DNA of 64,000 nt from Alkaliphilus transvaalensis ATCC 700919 (GCF_000621485.1 NZ_JHYF01000006.1:186001-250000), one strand, 5' to 3'; positions 17,635 through 27,298 are shown, counted from the first letter of the stretch. Translations and numbers: made by a program. The notes: generated from the sequence alone by a model not told the origin.

Positions 17635-18943
17635 TACCTATCAAGACTATGTTAAAGAAGACTTAAAAGAATATAAAGAAAATTATGAGAGGGTATTTCA
17701 AGAGGTAGAAGATTCTCCAGCAAAGTATAAAGGAAAACCAGTAGAGTTTTTATATCAACCTATGTTTTTTACTGATGTTGAAATAGATCGGTTTAGAGAA
17801 CTTACAGACCAGTTAATGGTAATCTTAAATAAAGTAATAGATGAGTACATACAAAACCCTGCTTTTAGGAAACATTTTGGCTTTAGCCCCCTATTAGAGA
17901 AGATGATTTTAAAGGATCCTGGTTATGACGTAAATGTTCCCATGGGCCGTTTCGATATATTCTACCACTATGATACTGGCGATTTTCAATTTTGCGAGTT
18001 AAATGCCGACGGTTCATCAGGAATGATTGAACAGAGAGAGTTACAGAAAATTATTGAAAAATCCAAAGCAATAGAAGACTTCAGCGGTCAATATCAGGTG
18101 GAGGGTTTTGAACTTTTCGATAGCTGGGTAGAAGCCTTGTTAAAGAATTATAAAGAATACAGTAAAAAGGATGTAAAGCCTCAGGTGGCAATTGTAGACT
18201 TTTTTAAAGCAGAGCCCCCAAGTGAGTTTATAGAGTTTCAAAAAGCCTTCGAAGCTAAAGGATGTCCAACGATCGTTGTAGATCCAAGAAATTTAGAGTA
18301 TAGAGACGGTAATCTATTCTATCAAAACTTTAGAATAGACTGTGTATATCGAAGAACTGTAACGTGGGAAATCATTGAGCATGCCGAAGAGGTAAAGGCT
18401 TATATAGATGCCTATTTAGATGGTAATGTGTGTTTTGTAGGGCCCATCAGATCACAAGTGATTCATAACAAAGCTGTTTTTGCAATCTTACATGATAAAG
18501 AAAAAACGCCATTTTTAACGCCAGAAGAGAGGACCTTTGTAGAAAGACATATACCCTATACCTCCTTCTTCGATAACCAGAATCAAGGGGTGGTAGCCTA
18601 TGCATTAGAAAATAAAGACAAATTAGTTTTAAAACCAATGGATCGTTACGCTTCTAATGGTGTAAAAATTGGAGAAGACTACTCCTTAGAAGAATGGAAA
18701 AAAATCATTGAAGAAGAGGCTGTAGAAGAGTATTTATTACAGGCATTTTGTAAAGTTCCTAAAGCACCAATGGCAAGGTTTGATAGGGAAGATGTTAAGT
18801 TTATAGACCATAACTATATCATTGGGCTGTTCATGTATAATGGTAAGATGCAAGGGGTTTATACCAGAACAGGTACCCATAACATTATTGGTAGTATTGT
18901 AGAATGTTTTACAGTACCAAATTTCTTATTTAGAAAAAAATAA
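17612..18943 (+). CDS. Circularly permuted ATP-grasp ligase
   Basis: A 443-residue protein resembling glutathionylspermidine-synthase-like and circularly permuted ATP-grasp proteins. Seen are FCELNADGSSGM near 130, a central VDFF..PTIVVDPRNLEY segment, the lysine-containing LVLKPMDRYASNGV and a C-terminal TRTGTHNIIGS. Such enzymes form an amide bond using ATP. It overlaps the glutamate-cysteine ligase gene by 23 bases and has its own AGGAGGGG site. No classical gshB or fused gshF is visible, so this gene may add the third moiety of a glutathione-like thiol. That is inference; the acceptor and product are unknown. Confidence 0.75.
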   Translation: MQAKKLFNTYQDYVKEDLKEYKENYERVFQEVEDSPAKYKGKPVEFLYQPMFFTDVEIDRFRELTDQLMVILNKVIDEYIQNPAFRKHFGFSPLLEKMILKDPGYDVNVPMGRFDIFYHYDTGDFQFCELNADGSSGMIEQRELQKIIEKSKAIEDFSGQYQVEGFELFDSWVEALLKNYKEYSKKDVKPQVAIVDFFKAEPPSEFIEFQKAFEAKGCPTIVVDPRNLEYRDGNLFYQNFRIDCVYRRTVTWEIIEHAEEVKAYIDAYLDGNVCFVGPIRSQVIHNKAVFAILHDKEKTPFLTPEERTFVERHIPYTSFFDNQNQGVVAYALENKDKLVLKPMDRYASNGVKIGEDYSLEEWKKIIEEEAVEEYLLQAFCKVPKAPMARFDREDVKFIDHNYIIGLFMYNGKMQGVYTRTGTHNIIGSIVECFTVPNFLFRKK

Positions 18944-18965
18944 TATATAAGCTAGGTGAAGGCGA

Positions 18966-19706
18966 TTGAAAAACATAAGAATGTTAATCGAATACGATGG
19001 TAGTCGATATAAAGGTTGGCAAAGATTAAAGGATAATGATCAGACAATTCAAGGAAAACTAGAAGCTGTGATCAGTAAAATGGCAGAGACACCTATTGAA
19101 ATTATAGGTTCTGGAAGAACCGATGCAGGGGCCCATGCCCATGGACAGGTGGCAAACTTTAATATTGATAGTAACTTATCCTTAAAAGAAATGAAGGAAT
19201 ACATTAATCACTACCTGCCACAGGACATTGTAGTGAAGGAATTACAACAGGCTTCCGACAGATTCCATAGTCGTTATCATGTATCCGGAAAAAAATATAG
19301 TTATTATGTATGGAATGACCCAGTTCCTTCAGCTTTTCAAAGAAAGTATAGTTATTACATTCCTGAAAAACTGAATATTGATGCCATGAAAAAAGCAGCA
19401 GAAAAATTAATAGGCACCCATGACTTTCTACCTTTTTCATCTTTGAAAAAGACTAATAAATCTACAGTGCGAACCATCAAGGAAATAAGTATTGAGAAAA
19501 AAGGAAGTCAATTAGTATTTAGTTTTGTAGGAGATGGGTTTTTACATAATATGATTAGAATTATCGTAGGAACCTTATTAGAAATAGGACTAGGGAAAGA
19601 GAATACTAGTTATATTGACCATATTTTTAAAGAGGGAAGAAGGGCAGTTGCTGGAGACACAGTGCCAGCACAGGGGCTTTTTCTGATGGAGGTTTATTAC
19701 GACTAA
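18966..19706 (+). CDS. truA: tRNA pseudouridine synthase A
   Basis: A 246-residue TruA, which makes pseudouridine at positions 38-40 of tRNA. The catalytic Asp is in GRTDAGAHAHGQ, where the usual GVHA has Ala. Other family motifs are RYHVSGKKYSYYV, HDFLPFSS and FLHNMIRIIVGTLLEIG. The TTG start gives MKNIRMLIEYDG, the expected N-terminus. It lies 22 bases downstream of the ATP-grasp gene and probably shares its transcript, though the functions are unrelated. Confidence 0.95.
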   Translation: MKNIRMLIEYDGSRYKGWQRLKDNDQTIQGKLEAVISKMAETPIEIIGSGRTDAGAHAHGQVANFNIDSNLSLKEMKEYINHYLPQDIVVKELQQASDRFHSRYHVSGKKYSYYVWNDPVPSAFQRKYSYYIPEKLNIDAMKKAAEKLIGTHDFLPFSSLKKTNKSTVRTIKEISIEKKGSQLVFSFVGDGFLHNMIRIIVGTLLEIGLGKENTSYIDHIFKEGRRAVAGDTVPAQGLFLMEVYYD

Positions 19707-19749
19707 ATATGTAGAGTAAGTTAGCTAAGAATTAATATGTATAGCTGAA

Positions 19750-19800
19750 GAAAAGCTATTGGATGATACTAAAATTAATCCCATAGCTTTTCTTTTTTTG
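19750..19800 (+). terminator. Terminator after truA
   Basis: AAAAGCTAT and ATAGCTTTT pair around a 23-base loop, then a T-run. Confidence 0.75.
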
Positions 19801-19949
19801 TGCATCGTACGTGTAAAGATCTAGTTAAATATATGTACATACTTCTAGATGTAAGTTTCTTTTTAGAAATACTTGTCAACAATAAGGAATGATATTAATA
19901 TTTATTAATTTGTCACAAGAGCAGTCTTTAAGAGGAGGGAGTGAAATAA

Positions 19950-20660
19950 ATGAATGACTATATCCTTGTACTTGTTCGAGTAATAACCATTATGTCCCTA
20001 TTACTACTTGTTAATTTAACCTTATCGGGAAAAAGATTAATTGGAGAACTGCCAGTTTTCGATTTTCTAGTTATTATAACAATGGGCTCCATAGTTGGGG
20101 CAGATATTGCAGATCCCAGTATACATCATTTGCCAACGGCCTTTGCAGTGGTAGTCCTTGCCTTGTTTCAGTTTCTTGTAAATAAATTAATTATTAAAAA
20201 TAGAAAATTTGCTCGACTAATCACTTTTGAGCCTACTTTGGTAATGGAAAATGGTAAGTTCCTTAATCAAAACATGAAGAAGATTAGATATAGTCTAGAC
20301 GAAATTTTAATGATGCTTAGAGAAAAAGAAATCTTTGATCATGAAGAGGTGCAATATGGTATTATTGAGTCTAATGGTAAACTAACTGTATTAAAAAAAG
20401 CAGATTTTAATCCATTAACTCCAAAGGATATGAATATCAATGTAGATGAAAAGGAGATTCCAGCCGTAATAATTATTGAAGGAAAACTAGACTATGCCAG
20501 TATTAGAAGGTTGGGGCTAAGCCCCCAATGGGTGATGGAAGAAGTAAAAAACATGGAGTATCAAATCACAAATATATTCCTTGCTACCTATACCAAAGAG
20601 AGGGGAATTATTGTTTCTACCTATAATCATTCCAATGGTAATATAAATATACAGCACTAG
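19950..20660 (+). CDS. DUF421 membrane protein (YetF-like)
   Basis: A 236-residue protein with three N-terminal membrane helices (about residues 5-24, 33-52 and 58-78) and a soluble C-terminal half, the standard DUF421 layout. The conserved GKRLIGELPVFDFLVIITMG segment and the later YSLDEILMMLREKEIF identify it. Bacillus homologues YetF and YdfR/YdfS are linked to the spore or membrane, with unclear function. An AGGAGGGAG site precedes the ATG. Confidence 0.85.
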   Translation: MNDYILVLVRVITIMSLLLLVNLTLSGKRLIGELPVFDFLVIITMGSIVGADIADPSIHHLPTAFAVVVLALFQFLVNKLIIKNRKFARLITFEPTLVMENGKFLNQNMKKIRYSLDEILMMLREKEIFDHEEVQYGIIESNGKLTVLKKADFNPLTPKDMNINVDEKEIPAVIIIEGKLDYASIRRLGLSPQWVMEEVKNMEYQITNIFLATYTKERGIIVSTYNHSNGNINIQH

Positions 20661-20740
20661 TACTATTTACATAAAATTAATAGCTAGAAGTATTAGATTC
20701 ATGTATAATAAAAGTAATAACATTTGTGAGGATGATGCCA

Positions 20741-21922
20741 ATGAAACTAAACTTAGATAAACATTATTTTAAATATTCGTTGTATGCCTTCATTGCAGTT
20801 GCAATGTCTATTATCTTTTATCAATTGTTAGACAACCTTGGTTTATACTTTACAACCTTCAGAAGTGGCTTTAATGTTGCTAGAAAAATTTTGAGCCCCT
20901 TTATTATAGGAGCATCTATTGCCTATCTTTTAAGCCCAGGAGTAAGATGGTTTGAGAAAAGGCTATACGCTCGTTTTAGATTTATTAAGGAACGACCAAA
21001 GCTTCATAGGTTATTAAGCGTTGTTACAATGTATTTCATATTAATTAGCTCCATAACAACTTTAATACTATATATCGCACCTCAAATTGGCAATAATATC
21101 AGCAATATAATTGAGAGTATTCCAGACTATATTGTATCTACAAATAAACTAATCAGTAACTGGGTAGAAGAGTTAGAGAGTATCAGTACATTTAATGTAT
21201 CTCAGCAGATTAATGTAACCATAAGCCGGATATTTACAACAACACAAGATATGTTAGAAGATATTCTAGATAATCTAGTAGCCAGTTTACTGTCAATTTC
21301 ATCTGGTCTACTAAATGCTGCAATAGGTTTGATTGTCTCTTTTTATCTTTTAATGGATAAAGAATCCTTTAAGCTTGGCAGTCAAAGAATGCTAAGGGTA
21401 GTTTTTAAAGAGGAAACCGTCGAAAGATTTAAATCCTTTGGTAGAGAAGTAGATGACTTGTTTGCTAAGTTTATTGTTGGAAAATCTATAGACTCTTTTA
21501 TCATTGGCGTTCTTTGTTTTATAGGTTTAAGAATAATGGGAATCAGATATGCCCTATTAATTAGCGTCATTATTACTGTTACCAACATGATTCCATACTT
21601 TGGACCCTTCATTGGAGCGGTTCCAGCAACAATTATTACCTTTTTTGATAATCCAGTAAAGGCCCTTTGGTTGGTCTTATTTATCTTGGCACTTCAACAA
21701 TTTGATGGTTTAATACTTGGCCCTAAAATTTTGGGGGATAGTGTTGGGGTAAGCCCCTTCTGGATTATATTTTCAATAGTGGTTGGTGGAAAATTATTTG
21801 GTGTTATAGGAATGTTTTTAGGAGTACCAGTTATTGGGATTATAAGACTTGTGGTTAACCGATTTATCGATCAACAATTAGAAAGAAAAAATATTCGCTT
21901 ACAAAAAAGTAAGGTAGGGTAA
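20741..21922 (+). CDS. AI-2E-family transporter (PerM/YtvI type)
   Basis: A 393-residue polytopic membrane protein with about eight helices. LLNAAIGLIVSFYLLMDKE and the tandem segment NMIPYFGPFIGAVPA near residue 290 are hallmarks of the AI-2 exporter family, which includes sporulation protein YtvI and Na+/H+ antiporters. The substrate cannot be told. The ATG at 20741 is preferred, with GTGAGG 9 bases upstream. It follows the DUF421 gene by 80 bases and ends before a terminator at about 21981. Confidence 0.85.
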   Translation: MKLNLDKHYFKYSLYAFIAVAMSIIFYQLLDNLGLYFTTFRSGFNVARKILSPFIIGASIAYLLSPGVRWFEKRLYARFRFIKERPKLHRLLSVVTMYFILISSITTLILYIAPQIGNNISNIIESIPDYIVSTNKLISNWVEELESISTFNVSQQINVTISRIFTTTQDMLEDILDNLVASLLSISSGLLNAAIGLIVSFYLLMDKESFKLGSQRMLRVVFKEETVERFKSFGREVDDLFAKFIVGKSIDSFIIGVLCFIGLRIMGIRYALLISVIITVTNMIPYFGPFIGAVPATIITFFDNPVKALWLVLFILALQQFDGLILGPKILGDSVGVSPFWIIFSIVVGGKLFGVIGMFLGVPVIGIIRLVVNRFIDQQLERKNIRLQKSKVG

Positions 21923-21979
21923 TAAAGCGGTCTCAAGTTAAGTTAAATAATAAATGTAAAGTTAATAATAAAAAATGAT

Positions 21980-22016
21980 GAGGAGAACGCTTTTTAAGTG
22001 ATTCTCCTTTTATTTT
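21980..22016 (+). terminator. Terminator after the AI-2E-family gene
   Basis: AGGAGAA pairs with TTCTCCT and is followed by T-rich sequence. Confidence 0.65.
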
Positions 22017-22024
22017 GGAGTTTC

Positions 22025-22061
22025 TTCACCTAAAGTCATTATTTAAATCTTCTGTGGGAAG
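22025..22061 (+). repeat. Intergenic repeat, copy 1
   Basis: A 37-base stretch beginning TTCACCTAAAGTC matches 27262-27298 at 32 of 37 positions without gaps. It lies upstream of the iron transporter operon. Function unknown. Confidence 0.65.
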
Positions 22062-22118
22062 CTATTATACTAACTTCAAAGGGACAAATGTCCTTTTATT
22101 TTTAATTTGATTAAAACT

Positions 22119-22137
22119 TATTGATAATAATTATCTA
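22119..22137 (+). promoter_or_regulatory. Fur box upstream of the iron ABC transporter
   Basis: GATAATAATTATC at 22123-22135 is a perfect palindrome matching the core of the Fur consensus. A second dyad, TGAGAAT/ATTCTCA at 22165-22191, contains an AATCATTCTC stretch like half a Fur box. Both precede the gene for a ferric-binding lipoprotein. Confidence 0.75.
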
Positions 22138-22241
22138 TTATAATATAATTACCACGAGTGATGCTGAGAATAAAAATCAAAATCATTCTCAATATTAAAA
22201 TTAAATTAATCATTCATTATACCATAAGGAGAGGATACATA

Positions 22242-23309
22242 ATGTTCAAAAAGAAAAAAATTACTATCATGATGTTAATAGCAATGTTGGTTGTCGCTTT
22301 TACTGCCTGCAGTACAGATACAACTCAGCCACAGGATCAAGGAGACGTGGCCCCTAATGAAACGAAAGAGTTAGTAGTGTATTCAACAAGAAATGAAACC
22401 TTTGTGCAACCCCTTTTAGATAAATTTGAGTCTGAAACAGGTATTAAGGTTTTAGCATTACATGGTGGTGATGCTGTTATTAATAAAATTAAAGAAGAAG
22501 GTAGAAATGTTCAAGCAGATATCGTGATTTCAAATGATATTGGGGCATTAGAACATTTACGTCTAGAAGGTTTTCTACAAGGATACGAACCAAATGGTAT
22601 AGAAGCAATTGAAGAGAGATATATCGCTGAAGACATGTCATGGTTTGCTTTATCAGCTAGAGCAAGGGTATTTATGTATAACAAAGATTTAATTACTGAA
22701 GAGGAAATGCCAAAGTCAATACTAGACTTAGCTGATGAAAAGTGGAAAGGTGAGTTTGCCATTACAAGAGGTGGAAATGGTAGTATGATCGCCCATATAT
22801 CTGCTCTAAGAAATGAATGGGGAGACGATAAAACCTTAGAATGGTTAGATGGTGTGAAGGAGAATGCTGGCGCAATTACTCAAGGACATGGAGATGTTCG
22901 TAGAGCAGTTGGAGCAGGAGAATTTAAGTTTGGATTAGTAAACAATTACTACTACCATCAACAATTAAGAGAGCCTAATGATAATAATGTAGGTGTAATT
23001 TATCTTGACCAAGCAGAAAATGAGATGGGAACCGTTGTTAATGCAGCAGGAGTAGGTTTTGTAAAGGGAGCTCCAAATGAATTAAACGGACAAAGGTTCT
23101 TAGATTGGATTCTTCAACCAGAAAATCAAAGAGAATTTTCTTATGCTTCGCTGGAGGTACCAATTAACCCAGCTATCGAAGCTGTTGGAGAAGCAGCTAA
23201 AATATCAGACTTCAAGGTACAAAGTATGCCTTTAAGAGAGTTAGGAAAAGTTTGGGCAGATACGAGAAATCTTATTGAAAGATCAGGCTTAGACTTAGAA
23301 ATCAGATAG
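22242..23309 (+). CDS. Ferric iron ABC transporter, substrate-binding lipoprotein
   Basis: A 355-residue family 1 solute-binding protein. A signal peptide ends with the lipobox FTAC, so the mature protein is lipid-anchored outside the membrane. ELVVYSTRNETFVQPLLDKF is the usual start of the mature FbpA/AfuA fold. Tyr-rich NNYYYHQQ resembles the iron-binding tyrosines of the family. The ATG at 22242 after AAGGAGAGG is chosen over an upstream ATG with no signal-like N-terminus. Permease and ATPase genes follow directly and a Fur box lies upstream. Confidence 0.88.
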   Translation: MFKKKKITIMMLIAMLVVAFTACSTDTTQPQDQGDVAPNETKELVVYSTRNETFVQPLLDKFESETGIKVLALHGGDAVINKIKEEGRNVQADIVISNDIGALEHLRLEGFLQGYEPNGIEAIEERYIAEDMSWFALSARARVFMYNKDLITEEEMPKSILDLADEKWKGEFAITRGGNGSMIAHISALRNEWGDDKTLEWLDGVKENAGAITQGHGDVRRAVGAGEFKFGLVNNYYYHQQLREPNDNNVGVIYLDQAENEMGTVVNAAGVGFVKGAPNELNGQRFLDWILQPENQREFSYASLEVPINPAIEAVGEAAKISDFKVQSMPLRELGKVWADTRNLIERSGLDLEIR

Positions 23310-23344
23310 TTTATATAACACTAATGAAAAATTAGGTGATCATG

Positions 23345-24991
23345 ATGAATAATGGATTTTTAGAAGAAAAAAAGCATAAAAGAGAGATTCAGGTTCGAGG
23401 ATTCCTTCGAACCTTCTTCTCCATTGGGATAAACTTTTGGAACAGAATATGGAGGGGTAACGCGCCAGATTTTCCCCTTTTTATTTTTGCCTCAGTAACA
23501 TCAGCGTTAATGGGATTACCAATTATTTATGTAATTTGGCGTTCGGCTTTCGCAGGAAAAGACCGATGGGTAAGACTTTTAGATACACGAATACCAACAC
23601 TACTATGGAGCACCTTAAGTTTAGGCGTTATCGTTACTATTTTTGCCCTTATTATTGGGGTTTCTTTAGCCTGGTTGGTACAACGTTGTAATATTCCAGG
23701 AAGAAAAGCCATGCAGTGGTTATTGGCTCTTCCTTTAGTTATACCACCCTATGTGGGGGCCGTAACCTATATTATTATACTTGGGCCTAGGGGTTGGATC
23801 AGGGACTGGTTTGGAAGTAGCCCTTTTAACATATATTCTTTTTGGGGTGCGGCTTTTGTTTTGACTATGTTTACCTATCCTTATGTATTTTTAATTACTA
23901 GTGCTGCCCTTAAGAAAATGAATAGAAGCTTTGAGGAAGCAGCCCGTGCCCAAGGACTAACAAGCTATGAAATTCTTTGGAAAGTAAACTTACCTTTATT
24001 AAGACCAGCCATTGGTGCTGGTGCAATCTTAATATTTCTATACGTCTTATCGGACTTTGGTGCAATCGCAATGCTAAGGTACAACACCTTTACTTCTGCA
24101 ATCTATTATCAAATGGGTAGTTATGATAACCTATCAGCGACTGTATTAAGTATGGTGTTAATATTAGTAACATTAATAGTGTTATGGATTGAAGCTAGGA
24201 CAAGGAAAAAACAAAAATATTACCAAACAACTAAAAGCTATAAAAAACCCCAATTATATCAGTTGGGTTTTTGGAAAGTACCAGTTTTACTTTATATGTT
24301 AGCAGTTTTCTTTCTTTCAGTAGTGTTACCTATTACGGTATTAATTTACTGGTCAAAATTAGGTATTGAGGCAGGTGCATTAGATCAAAGATTTTGGGCC
24401 TATGGATGGAATAGTATTAAGGTTTCGGGATTAGCTGCACTAGCCTGTATGGTGTTAGCTTTACCAATTGTTTACTTAAAATCTAGATATAAATCTTATT
24501 TTACCATTTTTATTGACAAGCTTAGTTATTCTGGTTACGCACTGCCAGGTGTAATTATTGCTTTAGGAATGATTTTTATATTTAATCAATATATCCCTTG
24601 GCTATACAATACACCGACATTGTTGGCTATTGCCTATGTCATAAGATTTCTTCCTCAATCGATGCAGTCGGCGGATTCTTCATTAAATTTAATTTCACCT
24701 TCCATCGATGAAGCGGCTAGAAGTTTGGGGTTTGCCCCATTAAAGGTTTTGTTTAAGGTAATTATTCCATTGATCACACCAGGAGTATTAGCTGGGGGGG
24801 CACTGGTATTTGTTAGTGCCATTAAAGAGTTACCGGCAACTCTATTATTAAGACCACCTGGGTTTGATACGTTAGCAGTAAGGATATGGGTAGAAACGAG
24901 TGAATCGGTTTATCACTTAGCTGCACCGGCGGCATTATTAATCATTCTTGTATCAATTGTTCCCCTTAAGTGGATGTTAAGCAAATATTAA
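23345..24991 (+). CDS. Ferric iron ABC transporter, fused permease
   Basis: A 548-residue integral membrane protein with two repeated BPD_transp_1 permease domains, each about six helices, as in FbpB. The EAA loops are EEAARAQGLTSYEILWKVNLP and DEAARSLGFAPLKVLFKVIIP, near residues 195 and 460, which contact the ATPase. An AGGTGAT site places the start at 23345; an ATG at 23342 is also possible. It lies between the binding protein and ATPase genes, so the three form one importer. Confidence 0.92.
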   Translation: MNNGFLEEKKHKREIQVRGFLRTFFSIGINFWNRIWRGNAPDFPLFIFASVTSALMGLPIIYVIWRSAFAGKDRWVRLLDTRIPTLLWSTLSLGVIVTIFALIIGVSLAWLVQRCNIPGRKAMQWLLALPLVIPPYVGAVTYIIILGPRGWIRDWFGSSPFNIYSFWGAAFVLTMFTYPYVFLITSAALKKMNRSFEEAARAQGLTSYEILWKVNLPLLRPAIGAGAILIFLYVLSDFGAIAMLRYNTFTSAIYYQMGSYDNLSATVLSMVLILVTLIVLWIEARTRKKQKYYQTTKSYKKPQLYQLGFWKVPVLLYMLAVFFLSVVLPITVLIYWSKLGIEAGALDQRFWAYGWNSIKVSGLAALACMVLALPIVYLKSRYKSYFTIFIDKLSYSGYALPGVIIALGMIFIFNQYIPWLYNTPTLLAIAYVIRFLPQSMQSADSSLNLISPSIDEAARSLGFAPLKVLFKVIIPLITPGVLAGGALVFVSAIKELPATLLLRPPGFDTLAVRIWVETSESVYHLAAPAALLIILVSIVPLKWMLSKY

Positions 24992-25006
24992 AGGGAGGAA
25001 ATATAT

Positions 25007-26062
25007 ATGTATGATATACAACTAATTGGAGTCAGTAAAACCTATACTGGATCAAACGAAGCTGCAGTAAAAGAGTTAAGTCTTAATGTAGAACGAGGCT
25101 CTATAGTAACATTACTGGGGCCTAGTGGATGTGGGAAAACCACCACCCTTCGATTAATTGCTGGTTTTGAACGGGCCAATAAAGGACAGATTATTCTAGC
25201 TGGTAAAACTGTTAGTGATAAAAATACATGGATTCCAGCAGAAAAAAGAGGAATTGGTATGGTCTTTCAAGATTATGCCCTATTCCCTCACCTTAATGTT
25301 TTTGATAATATTGCTTTTGGATATAGAGAATCAGATAAAGTAAAACGTGTATTAGAGGTTCTAGACCTGGTAGGACTTAATGGATATGAAAAAAGATATA
25401 TACACGAGCTTTCAGGAGGACAACAACAAAGAGTGGCTTTAGCTAGGGCATTGGCTAGAAGGCCTGCAGTAGTATTGTTGGATGAGCCCTTTAGTAATCT
25501 AGATGCCGATTTAAGAGTTGCTATGAGGTTAGAAGTAAAACGAATCATTAAAGAGGCAGGTGCAACAGCCATCTTTGTTAGTCATGATCAAAAAGATGCC
25601 CTTGCCATATCCGATCAAATTGTTGTTATGAGAAAAGGTATTGTACAGCAAATCGGAACACCAAGAGAAATCTATCAGTATCCCGAAAATAAATTTGTAG
25701 CTTCCTTTGTTGGCCAATCAAACTTAATTGAAGGAGTAATTGGAAATGACCTAAATACTGTGGTTACTTCTTTAGGGACTATACCTTGTCAACATACCCA
25801 CTGTCTTTGTGAAGGTGAAGAAGTCTGCATTTCAATAAGACCCGACAGCTTAGAAATGGACGAAAATGGTCATATAGAAGGAACTGTAATACAATTTACC
25901 TATACAGGGGAGGCCATTGATGCTGTTATAGCCCTTGACCAATCGGATGGAACATCTCAGAAATTATTAGTGCATATACATCCAGAAGAAAATATTAAGA
26001 TTGGTGACCATTTAAGGTTTAAAATATTACCTAACTTTGTTGCAGTCGTTAAAAATGAGTAG
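25007..26062 (+). CDS. Ferric iron ABC transporter, ATP-binding protein
   Basis: A 351-residue ATPase of the FbpC/PotA type. Walker A is GPSGCGKT near 40, the signature is [16 protein letters not shown], Walker B is VVLLDEPFSNLDAD and the H-loop is FVSHDQ. The last 110 residues form a TOBE-like regulatory domain containing HTHCLCEGEEVC, whose His and Cys residues could sense metal, though this is speculation. It follows the permease gene by 15 bases with a GGGAGG site. Confidence 0.93.
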   Translation: MYDIQLIGVSKTYTGSNEAAVKELSLNVERGSIVTLLGPSGCGKTTTLRLIAGFERANKGQIILAGKTVSDKNTWIPAEKRGIGMVFQDYALFPHLNVFDNIAFGYRESDKVKRVLEVLDLVGLNGYEKRYIHELSGGQQQRVALARALARRPAVVLLDEPFSNLDADLRVAMRLEVKRIIKEAGATAIFVSHDQKDALAISDQIVVMRKGIVQQIGTPREIYQYPENKFVASFVGQSNLIEGVIGNDLNTVVTSLGTIPCQHTHCLCEGEEVCISIRPDSLEMDENGHIEGTVIQFTYTGEAIDAVIALDQSDGTSQKLLVHIHPEENIKIGDHLRFKILPNFVAVVKNE

Positions 26063-26096
26063 TTAAAAAATGACTATTCAAAATAAGTATTCTTTA

Positions 26097-26160
26097 TTAA
26101 ATAAACCCGTTAATCCTAGCACTTGTGTTGTAATAACTAGGAATGACGGGTTTATTTGTT
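26097..26160. terminator. Bidirectional terminator between the iron operon and an EamA gene
   Basis: AAATAAACCCGT and ACGGGTTTATTT form the outer stem, with an inner AATCCTAG/CTAGGAAT stem. Confidence 0.8.
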
Positions 26161-26174
26161 TGACTATTACTCTT

Positions 26175-27035
26175 TTATTTCACTTCTTTAATCCCTTCGG
26201 CCTTCCCGTAAGAACGATAATTTAGATACGCTCCCGATAAGATAAGGGTAATACCTACTAAACTTAGAAGATCGGGAATCTCTTGCCACAAAATAATTCC
26301 TATAAAAATGGAAAACATGGTATTACCATAAGAGTAAATGGATAGGTCACCAGCTTCAGCATACCGATAGGCATAGGTCATTAAAAATTGAGCCGTTGTT
26401 GCAAAAATTCCTACAGAAATTAAAGCTAAAAACTGAAGGGGGGTTGGCATAACAAACTGACCGAAAAATGGGATAGCACTTACGGTAGAGAAGGCAGTAA
26501 AATAAAAAACAATAACTAAGGGGCTATCACTTAGACGTAAATGTCTAATAAGTGTATAGCCTAAAGCAGCAAATATAGCAGATGCTAGACCAATAAGAGC
26601 AGGAATAATAGCAAAGTCCAATTGCGGTTTAACAATAAAGATAACTCCTGCTATGGCAAAAAAAATTGCAGAAACTTGCTGTTTGCGTATTCCTTCCTTT
26701 AAAAAGACTGCTGCCAGTATTAAAACAAAGAAAGGGTTCATCTGATTTAAAACAACAGCATTGGCTAGGGGAAGTTTAGCTATGGCATAGAAATATAGAA
26801 AAACCCCAAGTAGCCCAAAAATAGAACGATAAAGTAAATAACGCTTATTGTTACCTACAAAACTCTCTTTAGATTTAAAAATGAGATAAGCAGAAACCCC
26901 GAGACCAATAATATTTCTAAAAAATACCTTTTCCATCGTAGGTAAGTCACCAGCCAATTTAACAGAGGCTGCCATTAATGCAAAAAATAATGATGATAAA
27001 ATCATTAACAAAATTCCTTTATTTCTCTGTTCCAT
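26175..27035 (-). CDS. DMT-superfamily transporter (EamA)
   Basis: A 286-residue membrane protein with ten predicted helices made of two EamA repeats of five. NKGILLMILSSLFFALMAAS at the N-terminus and the EKVFFRNIIGLGVSAY segment after helix 2 are typical. It probably exports or imports a small metabolite; the substrate is not predictable. An AGGAGG site precedes the ATG. It is transcribed toward the iron operon and has no operon partner. Confidence 0.88.
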   Translation of the reverse strand: MEQRNKGILLMILSSLFFALMAASVKLAGDLPTMEKVFFRNIIGLGVSAYLIFKSKESFVGNNKRYLLYRSIFGLLGVFLYFYAIAKLPLANAVVLNQMNPFFVLILAAVFLKEGIRKQQVSAIFFAIAGVIFIVKPQLDFAIIPALIGLASAIFAALGYTLIRHLRLSDSPLVIVFYFTAFSTVSAIPFFGQFVMPTPLQFLALISVGIFATTAQFLMTYAYRYAEAGDLSIYSYGNTMFSIFIGIILWQEIPDLLSLVGITLILSGAYLNYRSYGKAEGIKEVK

Positions 27036-27215
27036 AAAAATCCTCCTAAATACTAAGATTAGATAGACATAACTATTATATTATAGCAGATGGTATATGA
27101 AATTTAAAATCAATTGAAAATTAATCTTGTTTTATAATCAATAGAAAAGTGCTACTTTAATTTATCTTTTTATATAAAAGAACTCTGCGAAATAAATAAG
27201 TTTAAAATAAGAAGA

Positions 27216-27236
27216 TAAGCAATTTCCTCAGTTAAA
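27216..27236 (+). repeat. 19-bp intergenic motif
   Basis: GCAATTTCCTCAGTTAA, forward orientation relative to the consensus ATGCAATTTCCTCAATTAA. Confidence 0.6.
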
Positions 27237-27261
27237 TATATTGTGTAAGCCCCTTAGTTTA

Positions 27262-27298
27262 TTCACCTAAAGTCGTTCTTTAAATCTTCTAAAGGAAG
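27262..27298 (+). repeat. Intergenic repeat, copy 2
   Basis: 32 of 37 positions match 22025-22061. AAAGTC here can pair with GACTTT just downstream (27298-27303), giving a possible hairpin. Confidence 0.65.
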
